Made by a program: the position numbers and the translations under genes
Virus record (IMG/VR): IMGVR_UViG_3300009597_000105
Coordinates: 1 to 29,389 of that record
DNA length: 29,389 nucleotides
Strand: one strand, 5' to 3'
Source: a virus
In this document: piece after piece, positions 8,911 to 16,121 of the stretch
Numbering within the stretch: the first letter of the stretch is position 1
Layout of the letters: each line of letters starts with the position of its first letter
The notes under the pieces: model-generated
The model's database searches: none
Seen by the model: only the letters and a program-made list of their open reading frames with translations
What the model was told of the DNA's origin: nothing

Positions 8911-10484
8911 GTTACGATACCTACACCATTGCTCTTAACGTCGCTGAATTCCCATTTGTTAGTGAATTCTTCCAGCGGAGTATCACACTCCCTGGATTAG
9001 ATGTTCCGCCGCGTGTTCCTAAGACAGACCTTGGAACTTTTGAATCCAAGACGCCTGAACTTATACAGCACTTCTATGCTGAGAATGTAATGCCAACAGC
9101 AGAAGGATTGATGAGTGTAGGATTCAGGCAGATTATTCCCGGAATTGTAGGTGCTACTGATTTTGATGAAGCAATAACTCTTCGGGATGTGGATGAAAAC
9201 GTATTCATCTACTCTCCTGCTATGGGAAAGAATTACATTTACAGGGAAGATGCTGGAGTCTGGGGATCAAAGAATTCCTTTATAGCTGCACCTAATACTC
9301 TTGTTTCTCGTGCATTTGTAAATGGACGCACATTTGTAGGTTTTCAGCGTCAGAATGTCTACGAGTATGATACTGCTGCTGATACCTTTTTACCTGTAGC
9401 ACTTACAGGAATAAATGTTCTTGACATTGATGGTATTAGTGCTAGCAACAACTATCTTCTTGCATGGAGCAACATACAGATAAGCTGGAGCAGTTTGATT
9501 GATCCTACAGATTTTATTGCAAGCATCTTTACAGGCGCTGGGTTTGCTACGCCCCAAGATGTGCGTGGGCCAATACGGAATATTGTGCCTATTAGTGGTG
9601 GATTTATCGCGTATACTACACGAAATGCAGTAGCTGCTCTTTATACTAATAATGCAAGAGCGCCGTGGGCGTTTAAGGAAATTTCCAACACAGGGGGTAT
9701 TATTCATCCGGAAGAAATTTCCTTAGAAGCTACACTTGGTTTCCACTACGCATTCACCAATACCGGACTTCAGAAGATTACTGCAAATACTAGTGAACCT
9801 ATAAGTGGGGCTGTTACAGATTTTCTTGCAGGAATGGTGTTTGAATCCTTTGACTTTACAACTAACACATTAACAACTCAGCGACTGTCTGCACGACTGA
9901 AGGTAAAGATAGCTTATGTTAGTGGTCGATATCTTGTTATCAGCTACAGTAAATCTCTCCCTACTTTTACTCACGCATTAGTTTTTGATACTGTACTTAA
10001 GCGGTGGGGAAAGCTGAAGATTGATCACGTAGACTGCTTTACCTATCCTTATCCTAACATCGTTGGGCAAATTTCAGAAACTCCTGCAAAGCAAAGTATG
10101 GCCTTTCTTGCAAAGGATGGAACGGTAAGTCTCTGCATACTAGATTATAGAGACTTCCAAGACCAAGGAGTGTTGCTTCTTGGAAGATTCCAACTTGTGC
10201 GCCAGAAGGTTGCAACATTCCAAACTTTGGAGCTAGAAAATTTGCTTCAAGCCTACGCTCCAAATGTGTATTTGATGATTAGTGCAGACGGTAAGAACAA
10301 CAGTGCTCCTGCACAGCTATCTATTATTTCGGATTCTGGTAATCGGAAGACATATGGTGCTCCTGCTTACAGTGGTTCTGGTGCTCCACTTGGAAGAACA
10401 GGAAAAAACTTTTGCATACTTATTACAGGCACATTTGAACTTTCTACCTCTGTTATCAGCATAACACGCCATGGAAATAGATAA
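8907..10484 (+). CDS. Tail nozzle-like protein (tail tubular B/stabilisation-like)
   Basis: The 525-aa product is probably the tube or nozzle of the short tail, next to the adaptor ring. The N-terminal 60 residues carry a positive and Pro-rich segment that sets up the base, followed by a long all-beta region made of repeated Tyr/Trp/Gly-rich strands, as in the beta-propeller nozzle proteins of podoviruses (T7 gp12-like, P22 gp10-like). The strands around residues 110-330 include repeated turns such as GRTFVGFQRQN and GRYLVISY. The length is shorter than T7 gp12 but close to P22 gp10. It is coupled to both neighbours (ATGA and TAATG). The assignment is by fold pattern and position; a hub protein with a similar propeller is the alternative. 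Confidence 0.6.
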   Translation: MSYDTYTIALNVAEFPFVSEFFQRSITLPGLDVPPRVPKTDLGTFESKTPELIQHFYAENVMPTAEGLMSVGFRQIIPGIVGATDFDEAITLRDVDENVFIYSPAMGKNYIYREDAGVWGSKNSFIAAPNTLVSRAFVNGRTFVGFQRQNVYEYDTAADTFLPVALTGINVLDIDGISASNNYLLAWSNIQISWSSLIDPTDFIASIFTGAGFATPQDVRGPIRNIVPISGGFIAYTTRNAVAALYTNNARAPWAFKEISNTGGIIHPEEISLEATLGFHYAFTNTGLQKITANTSEPISGAVTDFLAGMVFESFDFTTNTLTTQRLSARLKVKIAYVSGRYLVISYSKSLPTFTHALVFDTVLKRWGKLKIDHVDCFTYPYPNIVGQISETPAKQSMAFLAKDGTVSLCILDYRDFQDQGVLLLGRFQLVRQKVATFQTLELENLLQAYAPNVYLMISADGKNNSAPAQLSIISDSGNRKTYGAPAYSGSGAPLGRTGKNFCILITGTFELSTSVISITRHGNR

Positions 10485-11062
10485 TGGCAACTATTGTTGG
10501 TAGTAAGCTTCAGACTGGACTTCCTCAATTTCCATCTGGAGTTCCAGACGCGCTGTATAATCAGTTCTTTTCTATCTATCAGGCGATTAGCAATCTTGCT
10601 AGACAAGTTTCAGAGTTTACTGGTATTGATGCTGAAGATCAAGAGGTTTGGAATCAGCTTACAGTAGATCAGACTGTTTGGCAGATAAATCCTGGCAGGC
10701 TTTATGTAATACAGAATGAGGCAATGGCATTTGGTGAGTGTGCATCACTCATTTTGGTAGGTGCAGAAGTTCAGGTAAGAAAAGCTAATGCAACAGATAA
10801 TACACGTCCTGCGTATGGTTTTATTTCTAGTATAAACCATGCGTCTAGTGTGGGAAGTTTCTGTGAGGTAACTCTTGGAATTGGAATGATTACCGGAGTT
10901 GGTGGTTTGGCGGCGCCTCAGAGGTACTTTCTCAGCACCACATCTGGAGTGATTACTAATGGCGCTCCCGTTGCAGCAGGCAACATTGAGCAAGTAGTTG
11001 GTTTTGCTCTTGCTGGAAATCGACTTCTTATGAATATTACAATGAATTGGATACAGCACTAA
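10484..11062 (+). CDS. Tail-associated beta-rich protein, unknown
   Basis: The 192-aa product follows the nozzle-like gene with a TAATG overlap. It has a helical N-terminus (residues 20-50) and a beta-rich remainder. The part from about residue 100 has alternating Gly and hydrophobic residues (EVTLGIGMITGVGG), ending in a hydrophobic strand. It lacks a signal peptide and membrane helices. The repeated beta and turn pattern resembles small virion or fibre-tip proteins of tail operons, but I cannot name a family. The neighbours suggest it is part of the tail. Confidence 0.6.
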   Translation: MATIVGSKLQTGLPQFPSGVPDALYNQFFSIYQAISNLARQVSEFTGIDAEDQEVWNQLTVDQTVWQINPGRLYVIQNEAMAFGECASLILVGAEVQVRKANATDNTRPAYGFISSINHASSVGSFCEVTLGIGMITGVGGLAAPQRYFLSTTSGVITNGAPVAAGNIEQVVGFALAGNRLLMNITMNWIQH

Positions 11063-11358
11063 TGGAACAGAAATCTCACGACATAATTGCTGAGGTTACT
11101 GACAGTGTTATGTGTCAGTATTCTGACCCTATTGTAATTATAATCTTTGGTAAAGAACCTGGGGTGGAAGATAGTCAGGAGATGGAAGATGAAATGCCAT
11201 TGGAAACTGACAATTGGTTTTCTGAAGCGTTTTGGGATTCCATTATGGGTGGAGGTCCTACAGAAGTAGCAGGTGGAGGCGGTGGAGGTGGGAGCAGTGA
11301 TTCACAATATGAGTCTCACATTCCATTTGCTGCAAATATGGCTCCACAAGGATTTTAA
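11062..11358 (+). CDS. Small acidic protein with a poly-glycine linker
   Basis: The 98-aa product starts at the ATG that overlaps the previous stop by one base (TAATG), matching the other junctions here. An in-frame ATG at 11047 would lie inside the preceding gene and is less likely. The N-terminal half contains a short hydrophobic strand (IVIIIFG). It is followed by a strongly acidic stretch (residues 35-50) and a tract of seven glycines at about residues 71-77, then a short aromatic tail. The Gly run looks like a flexible linker between two small segments. No family is recognised. The position suggests a small virion or accessory protein. Confidence 0.6.
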   Translation: MEQKSHDIIAEVTDSVMCQYSDPIVIIIFGKEPGVEDSQEMEDEMPLETDNWFSEAFWDSIMGGGPTEVAGGGGGGGSSDSQYESHIPFAANMAPQGF

Positions 11359-11363
11359 CCTTT

Positions 11364-11370
11364 AGGAGGA
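11364..11370 (+). promoter_or_regulatory. Ribosome binding site that selects the GTG start at 11377
   Basis: AGGAGGA lies 6 bases before the GTG at 11377. This is one of the strongest sites in the window and supports the GTG as the true start of the first GC-rich gene. Confidence 0.75.
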
Positions 11371-11376
11371 TTTGGC

Positions 11377-11838
11377 GTGACGTTTCCTTCAAACACAGGC
11401 ACAAAAAGCGATGATCTTGCTGGTGCATGGGAACTTGCACGACGCACTGCTGGAGGCATGAAGTCTGTCGCGCAGTCAACGCGCAATCAGTCCGCTGCTA
11501 GCACTCTTACCGGCTCCAGCATTATCAACGTTACGGCTGGATTCGCTGCTGCGAAAACGATATTGCAGCGGGTTGCTGCGGTGCCGGGTATCGGTGCTTA
11601 CGCTCAGAACCAGGTCAACGATCCAACGCTTGTTATCGGCACTGAGTTTACCGCAATGGTGAACGCGCTCACTTCCTGCATTGATTGGGTGGTGGCGAAC
11701 TATCCCAAGGACGGGAGTGGATTCCTGCTGGTGCAGACCATACTTCCATCAGGTCTGACACAGGAGCGAATCTTCACCGCCGCTGCGACTGCTGGATTGA
11801 GAGTGCAGCTTGATGCGCTGATCGCCGCAATCGACTGA
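11377..11838 (+). CDS. GC-rich island gene 1, probable virion-associated protein
   Basis: The 153-aa product starts at a GTG preceded by a strong ribosome binding site. It is Ala/Thr-rich, with helical segments around residues 20-40 and 55-75, a central part with Trp and Val, and a C-terminal amphipathic helix (TAGLRVQLDALIAAID). No membrane segment or known motif is seen. The base composition is clearly GC-richer than the genes on either side from about 11440 onward, and codon choice favours GC ends. Together with the next gene it looks like a transferred unit. Size and position suggest a small tail or virion protein, but the function is unknown. Confidence 0.6.
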   Translation: MTFPSNTGTKSDDLAGAWELARRTAGGMKSVAQSTRNQSAASTLTGSSIINVTAGFAAAKTILQRVAAVPGIGAYAQNQVNDPTLVIGTEFTAMVNALTSCIDWVVANYPKDGSGFLLVQTILPSGLTQERIFTAAATAGLRVQLDALIAAID

Positions 11839-12485
11839 GGGGCGTAAGTGACCGCTCCGACCTTCGTAAACCATCAGCAGTCGGTTTGGAATACCTCAGG
11901 CGCGACCAAGGCCGTCACGATCACGGTCCAGACCGGGGATATTCTAGTTGTCGGGTGCGTCGCGGCGGACTCAAACAGCGCCGTGTTCACCGTTCCGACT
12001 AACGATGGAACGGGACTCAGTTGGTCGAACCGCATCAGCTTAGTCTCCGCAAACAATGTAGAAATGGGGGTGTGGACTGCGCCGGTTGACTCCAATAGAA
12101 CGATAGTTATCACGGGGCATGAAACCACCCTCGCCACCTTTTGGGGAATGTTTGCAAGGGCGTGGCGGGGGTCTGATGGAGTTGGCGCGGTTGGTTCTAT
12201 CGAAGGCGATACCACCGCCAACTTTTCCGCGAACATTACGACTACGCAGGCGAACTCCGCAATTGACTCTGTGCAAGGCGATTGGAGCGCTGTATCGGGC
12301 GCACGCACCGCTCTTGCAGGGGCGGGGGCGTGGACCGAAAAAACAAACGTCAATCTTTCTACTCAATACAACATCGTCACCGGCTACCACGCCGACGCTG
12401 GGGCGGCGGGGACTTACGCAGTAGGCTCCAGCGCGCCGAGTGGGCAAGACTTGTCGATTGGCCTAGTTGAGATCAAGGGCACAGC
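11440..12485. other. GC-rich island within a lower-GC phage region
   Basis: Base counts show the change directly: 11881-11940 has 37 G+C of 60 and 12241-12300 has 35 of 60. For comparison, 10741-10800 has 23 of 60, 12541-12600 has 25 of 60 and 12901-12960 has 28 of 60. The change begins about 60 bases into the gene at 11377 and ends near 12485, inside the 3' end of the gene at 11848. No transposase, inverted repeats or target duplication are seen at the edges, so a recombination-type exchange is the likely route. Confidence 0.65.
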
Positions 12486-12525
12486 AGCAGGTGGAGATAC
12501 TATAATGGCACAAACATTACTATGA
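11848..12525 (+). CDS. GC-rich island gene 2, beta-rich structural-type protein
   Basis: The 225-aa product starts at a GTG 9 bases after the previous stop. It is rich in Thr, Ala, Gly and Val and looks all-beta, with a repeated V/T strand pattern (GDILVVGCVAADSN, then MGVWTAPVDSN, then TIVITGH) and a C-terminal strand ending in SIGLVEIKG. This jelly-roll-like pattern is common in phage tail, fibre-tip and other virion proteins. The GC-rich composition runs through most of the gene but ends near 12485; the last 13 or so codons are AT-richer. The stop overlaps the zinc-ribbon gene start (ATGA). A signal peptide is not evident. The function is probably structural, but this is not certain. Confidence 0.6.
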   Translation: MTAPTFVNHQQSVWNTSGATKAVTITVQTGDILVVGCVAADSNSAVFTVPTNDGTGLSWSNRISLVSANNVEMGVWTAPVDSNRTIVITGHETTLATFWGMFARAWRGSDGVGAVGSIEGDTTANFSANITTTQANSAIDSVQGDWSAVSGARTALAGAGAWTEKTNVNLSTQYNIVTGYHADAGAAGTYAVGSSAPSGQDLSIGLVEIKGTAAGGDTIMAQTLL

Positions 12526-12884
12526 GCTCACTTAAACGCTTTGAAGGCTACTTATTAATAGATCACAGTAATAGTCCTGGGCTTACGGAAGCACAGACAC
12601 ATGCTATGGGACTTCCACCAGGAGCTGGCCAAGGACTATTTGAATCTGCAACTATTACTTGTTCTCACTGTCAAGTAATTGTAATTAAGAATCCTGAGCG
12701 CAATCGAGAACGTGCTTACTGTTCAAAGTGCGGTCGTTATCTTTGTGATGCTTGTGGTGCTCTTTATGGACTTACTAAAGAATGTAGGAATATCTTTAAA
12801 CAACTAGATGTAGCACAAGAAGTAGCTGAGAAACAAAATTCTGAGTTTTTACTGTCCTTGCCATTAACTAAATTAGGAGATTGA
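12522..12884 (+). CDS. Zinc-ribbon protein in structural operon
   Basis: The 120-aa product contains three CxxC pairs: C47-C50 (CSHC), C67-C70 (CSKC) and C75-C78 (CDAC), plus a lone C90. The pairs at 47/50 and 67/70 could hold one zinc, and the third pair with another Cys may hold a second. The N-terminus contains an LIDHSNSPGL stretch and a Gly-rich turn; the C-terminus is helical. It starts within the end of the previous gene (ATGA) and its composition returns to that of the main genome. Zinc ribbons of this size in phages often bind nucleic acid or stabilise small virion proteins. I cannot decide which from the sequence. Confidence 0.7.
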   Translation: MSSLKRFEGYLLIDHSNSPGLTEAQTHAMGLPPGAGQGLFESATITCSHCQVIVIKNPERNRERAYCSKCGRYLCDACGALYGLTKECRNIFKQLDVAQEVAEKQNSEFLLSLPLTKLGD

Positions 12885-12885
12885 A

Positions 12886-13395
12886 ATGGGAAAGCGTGTT
12901 TACTCTCTTAGCACTGTAACACCAACTGCTACTGCGGATACTGCCAACTTGGTAGATGCTACCTATGTTGGAGCTTTTAAAGGTGGTTCTGCTACTCAAC
13001 GAACAATTATTGATGAAATTGTTCTAACAGGTCAAGCTGCTGCAAGTGCTCCAACCTTAATGGAATTAGCCAGAGATTCCACCGTTGGCACTGGAGCACA
13101 AACTGGTGGTAATGATGCGCCACTTGATCCTGCTACTGCTGCATTGGCTGCTCCTGTAGGTGTTGGTAATGCTTTTGCAACTATTAAACCTCAGCGTGAT
13201 GTTGCTGCTCAACTCTTGAATTGTGGTTTCAATGCTTTTGGTGGAATCTACAAGTGGAAGTCTCTGGCAGTTGATCGCAGTGATTCTCCGGTGCTACTTG
13301 GTCAAGCTGCTTCTTTTGGTGAAATGTCATTGTCAGCCTTTACAGGTGGAACTCCTGGAGCAATGGGTGCACACATAATATACGAGACTCTGTAA
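12886..13395 (+). CDS. Virion-like protein, unknown
   Basis: The 169-aa product is all-beta in pattern, rich in Ala, Gly, Thr and Val. It starts with a strand region (VYSLSTVTPTATADTANL), continues with a turn-rich middle (residues 55-95) and ends with a segment with Trp and several Gly (KWKSLAVDRSDSPVLLGQ). It has a good ribosome binding site (AGGAG) and lies one base after the zinc-ribbon gene stop. The composition resembles small capsid or tail decoration proteins. There is no signal peptide or membrane segment. Confidence 0.6.
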   Translation: MGKRVYSLSTVTPTATADTANLVDATYVGAFKGGSATQRTIIDEIVLTGQAAASAPTLMELARDSTVGTGAQTGGNDAPLDPATAALAAPVGVGNAFATIKPQRDVAAQLLNCGFNAFGGIYKWKSLAVDRSDSPVLLGQAASFGEMSLSAFTGGTPGAMGAHIIYETL

Positions 13396-13409
13396 GACAG
13401 GAGTAACAA

Positions 13410-14363
13410 GTGGCTATTATTTTTAGACCTCCACTTTATACTCAAAGGTCTAAAGCTAGAAAAAGGTCTGATTTTGATGTTCCAAATCTACTGTTAACAG
13501 TTCTTGCTGTTGCAGTAGTTGCTGTTCCATTTAGTCAAGAAGATTGGCCAAATCGAAAGCGTTTTGGAAGGGTTGGTGTTGTAGATGTTGCACCAAATTT
13601 ACTTCTTACAACACTTGCAACACCAACGCCTACTCCTTTTAAGCTGATAGATTTACCAAGTAGGCAAAGGTTTAACAAGCGTAATATAGACTGGAATCAA
13701 AATCTTTTAGCTACTACGCTTGCACCAGAAATAGTAGCAGACCCGCTACCTTTTGTACAAAACAACTTTCCAACTAGATCTATTCGGAAAGTATATGCAC
13801 AAGAAGATGTACCAAACTTACTACAAACTACTCTTGCTGTAACTGTTATTCCATTTTCACAAAATGAGTTTTTATATTTACGGAAAATTGGTCGTCACAG
13901 TATAGATTTTTCACCAAATCTTCTTCAAACAACATTAGAGCCAGTTGTAGAAGTTAGGCCTTTCGTTTCTTTTGACTGGAATTGGATAAGACCTACACAA
14001 CGAAAACAGTATGATGTAGATTTTCTACAAAACCTACTTAATACTGTTCTCGATCCTACTATTGTAGTAACTTGGGCAGAATACGGTGCTCCATTTATGT
14101 TTACTGCTGCAAATTGGACAGATCCAAATCCATTTTTTGAAGTTTATATGCGTGCAACTATTGGAACTGTGTATGCGCGCGTATTTGATATTACTGACGG
14201 GCTTCCAGTAGTAAATTCTGAACTTAGTACTATGCTTGGAGTTTTCCAGCGTATACGATCAGTAGAGTTGCTGCTTACAGATACACATGAATATAAACTT
14301 CAAGTTGGTAAATTAGCAGCTCATAGTGGTGAAATAATTTCTGGTAGATTAATTATTATTTAG
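13410..14363 (+). CDS. Six-repeat PNLL protein with C-terminal beta domain
   Basis: The 317-aa product starts at GTG 13410 with an AGGAG site upstream. Residues about 22-216 contain six copies of a degenerate 34-38-residue repeat. Each begins with [PQ]NLL.T.LA, followed by a Pro/Val stretch and an aromatic/charged part of the form PF....P.R. The Asn-Leu-Leu starts lie at residues 26, 63, 98, 136, 170 and 208. The C-terminal part (about residues 217-317) is a beta domain with a WAEYGAPFMFT start. No catalytic motif is seen. The regular spacing suggests a repeat solenoid or a multi-valent peptide array on the virion. I recall similar NLL-type repeats in other phage proteins but cannot name a family, so a novel or little-described family is possible. 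Confidence 0.7.
   Translation: MAIIFRPPLYTQRSKARKRSDFDVPNLLLTVLAVAVVAVPFSQEDWPNRKRFGRVGVVDVAPNLLLTTLATPTPTPFKLIDLPSRQRFNKRNIDWNQNLLATTLAPEIVADPLPFVQNNFPTRSIRKVYAQEDVPNLLQTTLAVTVIPFSQNEFLYLRKIGRHSIDFSPNLLQTTLEPVVEVRPFVSFDWNWIRPTQRKQYDVDFLQNLLNTVLDPTIVVTWAEYGAPFMFTAANWTDPNPFFEVYMRATIGTVYARVFDITDGLPVVNSELSTMLGVFQRIRSVELLLTDTHEYKLQVGKLAAHSGEIISGRLIII
13473..14057 (+). repeat. Six tandem protein-level repeats (PNLL type)
   Basis: Six degenerate copies with NLL starts spaced 37, 35, 38, 34 and 38 residues apart. The core is NLL.T.LA followed by a PF. The DNA of the copies is not near-identical, so the array is old rather than a recent tandem duplication. Confidence 0.75.
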
Positions 14364-14372
14364 GAGAATGCA

Positions 14373-14549
14373 ATGACAATCTTAACAGTTATTCTTCTTG
14401 TTCTTTTGATTTTAGCTCTTACAGGCCAATTTGGATCTGCTCCACCTGCACCAAATGTTGTGTGGGTAATTGTTGTTGTTGCTCTTATTCTTTGGTTAGC
14501 TGGTGATGCAACTGGCTGGCATTCTGGACGTTTCTGGGGTCATAGATAG
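14373..14549 (+). CDS. Two-TM holin-like protein (DUF3309-like)
   Basis: This 58-aa product is short. Its ATG is preceded by AGGAG 6 bases upstream, overlapping the stop of the previous gene. It has two hydrophobic segments (about residues 2-17 and 28-43) separated by a short Gly/Pro/Ala turn (TGQFGSAPPAP), and a basic, His- and Trp-containing tail (GWHSGRFWGHR). The shape resembles the DUF3309 family of tiny two-helix membrane proteins. Position at the start of a module with a peptidase endolysin makes a holin role plausible. The family name rests on pattern only, and a structural or accessory membrane protein is possible. Confidence 0.72.
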   Translation: MTILTVILLVLLILALTGQFGSAPPAPNVVWVIVVVALILWLAGDATGWHSGRFWGHR

Positions 14550-14558
14550 GGAGAGTTT

Positions 14559-14915
14559 ATGAGTGACGAACACAAGGAAGAAGAAAATAAAATCGGTGAG
14601 GGTATTCGGCGACAAATTAGTTGGCAGTATGTAATTCTTACTATTACTCTTGCTCTTATATCAGGTGGTCCAACTTTTATTATGGCTTGGAAAGCTGAAA
14701 GTCAAGCTACCGAAGCTAAAGATCAGTCAAAAGAAACACATGATGCTGTCAATAGTAGACTTGATGAGTTTATAAAAACCTACAAGCAAGCTGCTACTGA
14801 TGCAGCACTTCTTAAAGAACGTAAAGACGTTAGTGATAGGAAAGAGAAAAAAGATCACGAAGAAGAAATGCTCCCAAATGCAGTAGATACTAGTAGACAG
14901 AGGAAAACCAAATGA
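14559..14915 (+). CDS. One-TM coiled-coil protein, possible holin or spanin-like
   Basis: The 118-aa product has a charged N-terminus (residues 1-19), one hydrophobic segment (about 20-44, with a central GGP) and a long, highly charged helical tail (residues 45-105). This is the layout of an inner-membrane spanin (Rz-type) or of a single-TM holin. The tail is probably a coiled coil. It lies 9 bases after the two-TM gene and overlaps the GH5 gene by 4 bases (ATGA). A spanin would need an outer-membrane lipoprotein partner, which I do not find nearby, so the role stays open. Confidence 0.65.
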   Translation: MSDEHKEEENKIGEGIRRQISWQYVILTITLALISGGPTFIMAWKAESQATEAKDQSKETHDAVNSRLDEFIKTYKQAATDAALLKERKDVSDRKEKKDHEEEMLPNAVDTSRQRKTK

Positions 14916-16120
14916 GTGACACGATTAAGCTACTTGTAAATGAGAAGGAAGTCTTTAAGCACATTTGTGATGTGCCAATACCTCCTATTCCTCCCGTTCC
15001 AGTTCCAACACTGGGGGGTTATACTGTCAAGTCTGGTAAAATCTTTACACCTGAAGGTATCAGACTTCGCATAAAAGGTGTTTCTCACTTTGGATTCAAT
15101 GTTGCTAAAACACTTCAACCACAATGGATGTGGGGACAGAATTGGAAAGTTCAACTTAAGCAAATACTTGATGCTGGCTTTAATGCTGTTCGTGTTCCAT
15201 TTATTCCAGATACACTCTACTCGCCTGCTTCTGCTCGTGGATATGTTGATCCAGGAATAAATCCAGGAATAGAAACAGTAACACCACTACAGTTTTTAGA
15301 CTTTTGGATGGCAGAAGCAAACAGGCTTGGTCTTTACATCATGCTTGATTTCCATTCTGTTAGTGGAAGGTCTCTTTACTTCCATTGGTTTGTGGGAGAA
15401 CCTTTGCATTATGGGGCCGGTCGTTGGGTAGAAACTTGGAATCAACAACCCTATAGTGAAGCCAATTGGATTCGTGATCTTGTATTTGTTGCAAAGCGTT
15501 ACGCACACCTTTCTAAGTTCTTTGCGATTGATATCTTCAATGAGCCACATGATCTTGTAACATGGGGTAAACCAACACCTGGTAAAGTCTCATGGAAAGA
15601 TGCAGCAGAAAAAGCAGCAGCTGCAATACTTGCTGCAAATCCAAATCTGTTAATCTTTGTTCAAGGAATCAGTGACAACTGGGAAGGGCCAGAAAAGAAC
15701 ATTCCAATCAATTGGGGTGAGAACTTTCAACCTCAATTACGTGCACCACTTCTTATTCCATCAGAAAAACTTGTTCTTTCCCCTCACTCATACGGCCCAG
15801 ATGTTTACTATGAGAATGAGTTTGACGCTGCTAACTTTCCAGATAATCTCCCAGAAAACTGGGAACAATTGTTTGGCCAATTCTATCCAAACCATGCTGT
15901 AGTTGTTGGTGAGTGGGGTGGGCGTTATGGCGTTGGTGGTGTAGGAATCAAAGATAAACAATGGCAAGATAAGTTCGTTGATTATCTGATTAGCAAAGGT
16001 ATGACAGATACCTTCTACTGGTGCTGGACTCCTAATAGTGGCGATACTGGTGGTATTCTTGATGATAATTTGAATGTGCGAGCTGATAAGATGGGATTAC
16101 TTGGGAGACTATGGAGATAA
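14912..16120 (+). CDS. Glycoside hydrolase family 5 endo-beta-1,4-glucanase
   Basis: The 402-aa product is predicted to cut beta-1,4-glucan chains by a retaining mechanism in a TIM barrel. Conserved GH5 residues are in order: R94 (NAVRVPF), H148 (DFHSV), N210 and E211 (FNEPH, acid/base; Glu codon 15542-15544), H292 and Y294 (SPHSYG), E334 (VVGEWGG, nucleophile; codon 15911-15913), and the W372 region (FYWCWTPNSGDTGG). The last motif is close to the bacterial cellulases of plant pathogens such as Xanthomonas. Residues 1-21 are a short hydrophilic start and residues 22-36 are a Pro-rich linker (PIPPIPPVPVP). No signal peptide is seen, so export must rely on cell lysis or on the virion. It overlaps the previous gene (ATGA) and sits in the lysis module. 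All key residues are intact, so it should be active. Confidence 0.92.
   Translation: MSDTIKLLVNEKEVFKHICDVPIPPIPPVPVPTLGGYTVKSGKIFTPEGIRLRIKGVSHFGFNVAKTLQPQWMWGQNWKVQLKQILDAGFNAVRVPFIPDTLYSPASARGYVDPGINPGIETVTPLQFLDFWMAEANRLGLYIMLDFHSVSGRSLYFHWFVGEPLHYGAGRWVETWNQQPYSEANWIRDLVFVAKRYAHLSKFFAIDIFNEPHDLVTWGKPTPGKVSWKDAAEKAAAAILAANPNLLIFVQGISDNWEGPEKNIPINWGENFQPQLRAPLLIPSEKLVLSPHSYGPDVYYENEFDAANFPDNLPENWEQLFGQFYPNHAVVVGEWGGRYGVGGVGIKDKQWQDKFVDYLISKGMTDTFYWCWTPNSGDTGGILDDNLNVRADKMGLLGRLWR
16113..16116 (+). promoter_or_regulatory. Ribosome binding site that selects the GTG start at 16122
   Basis: GGAG lies 5 bases before GTG 16122 and just inside the end of the GH5 gene. It favours this start over an in-frame ATG at 16074, which would lie within the GH5 gene. 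Confidence 0.6.
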
Positions 16121-16121
16121 C

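Noticed and set aside
11047-11061. ATG at 11047 as the start of the poly-glycine protein
   Set aside because: ATG 11062 forms the TAATG junction seen repeatedly in this operon.
12040-12470. Several alternative open frames on both strands within the GC-rich island
   Set aside because: High GC content lowers stop frequency. The products are Pro/Arg-rich and lack conserved patterns, while the + frame from 11848 gives a normal beta-rich protein.
16074-16121. ATG at 16074 as the start of the small gene before the endolysin
   Set aside because: It would overlap the end of the GH5 gene by 47 bases, while GTG 16122 has a GGAG site 5 bases upstream.
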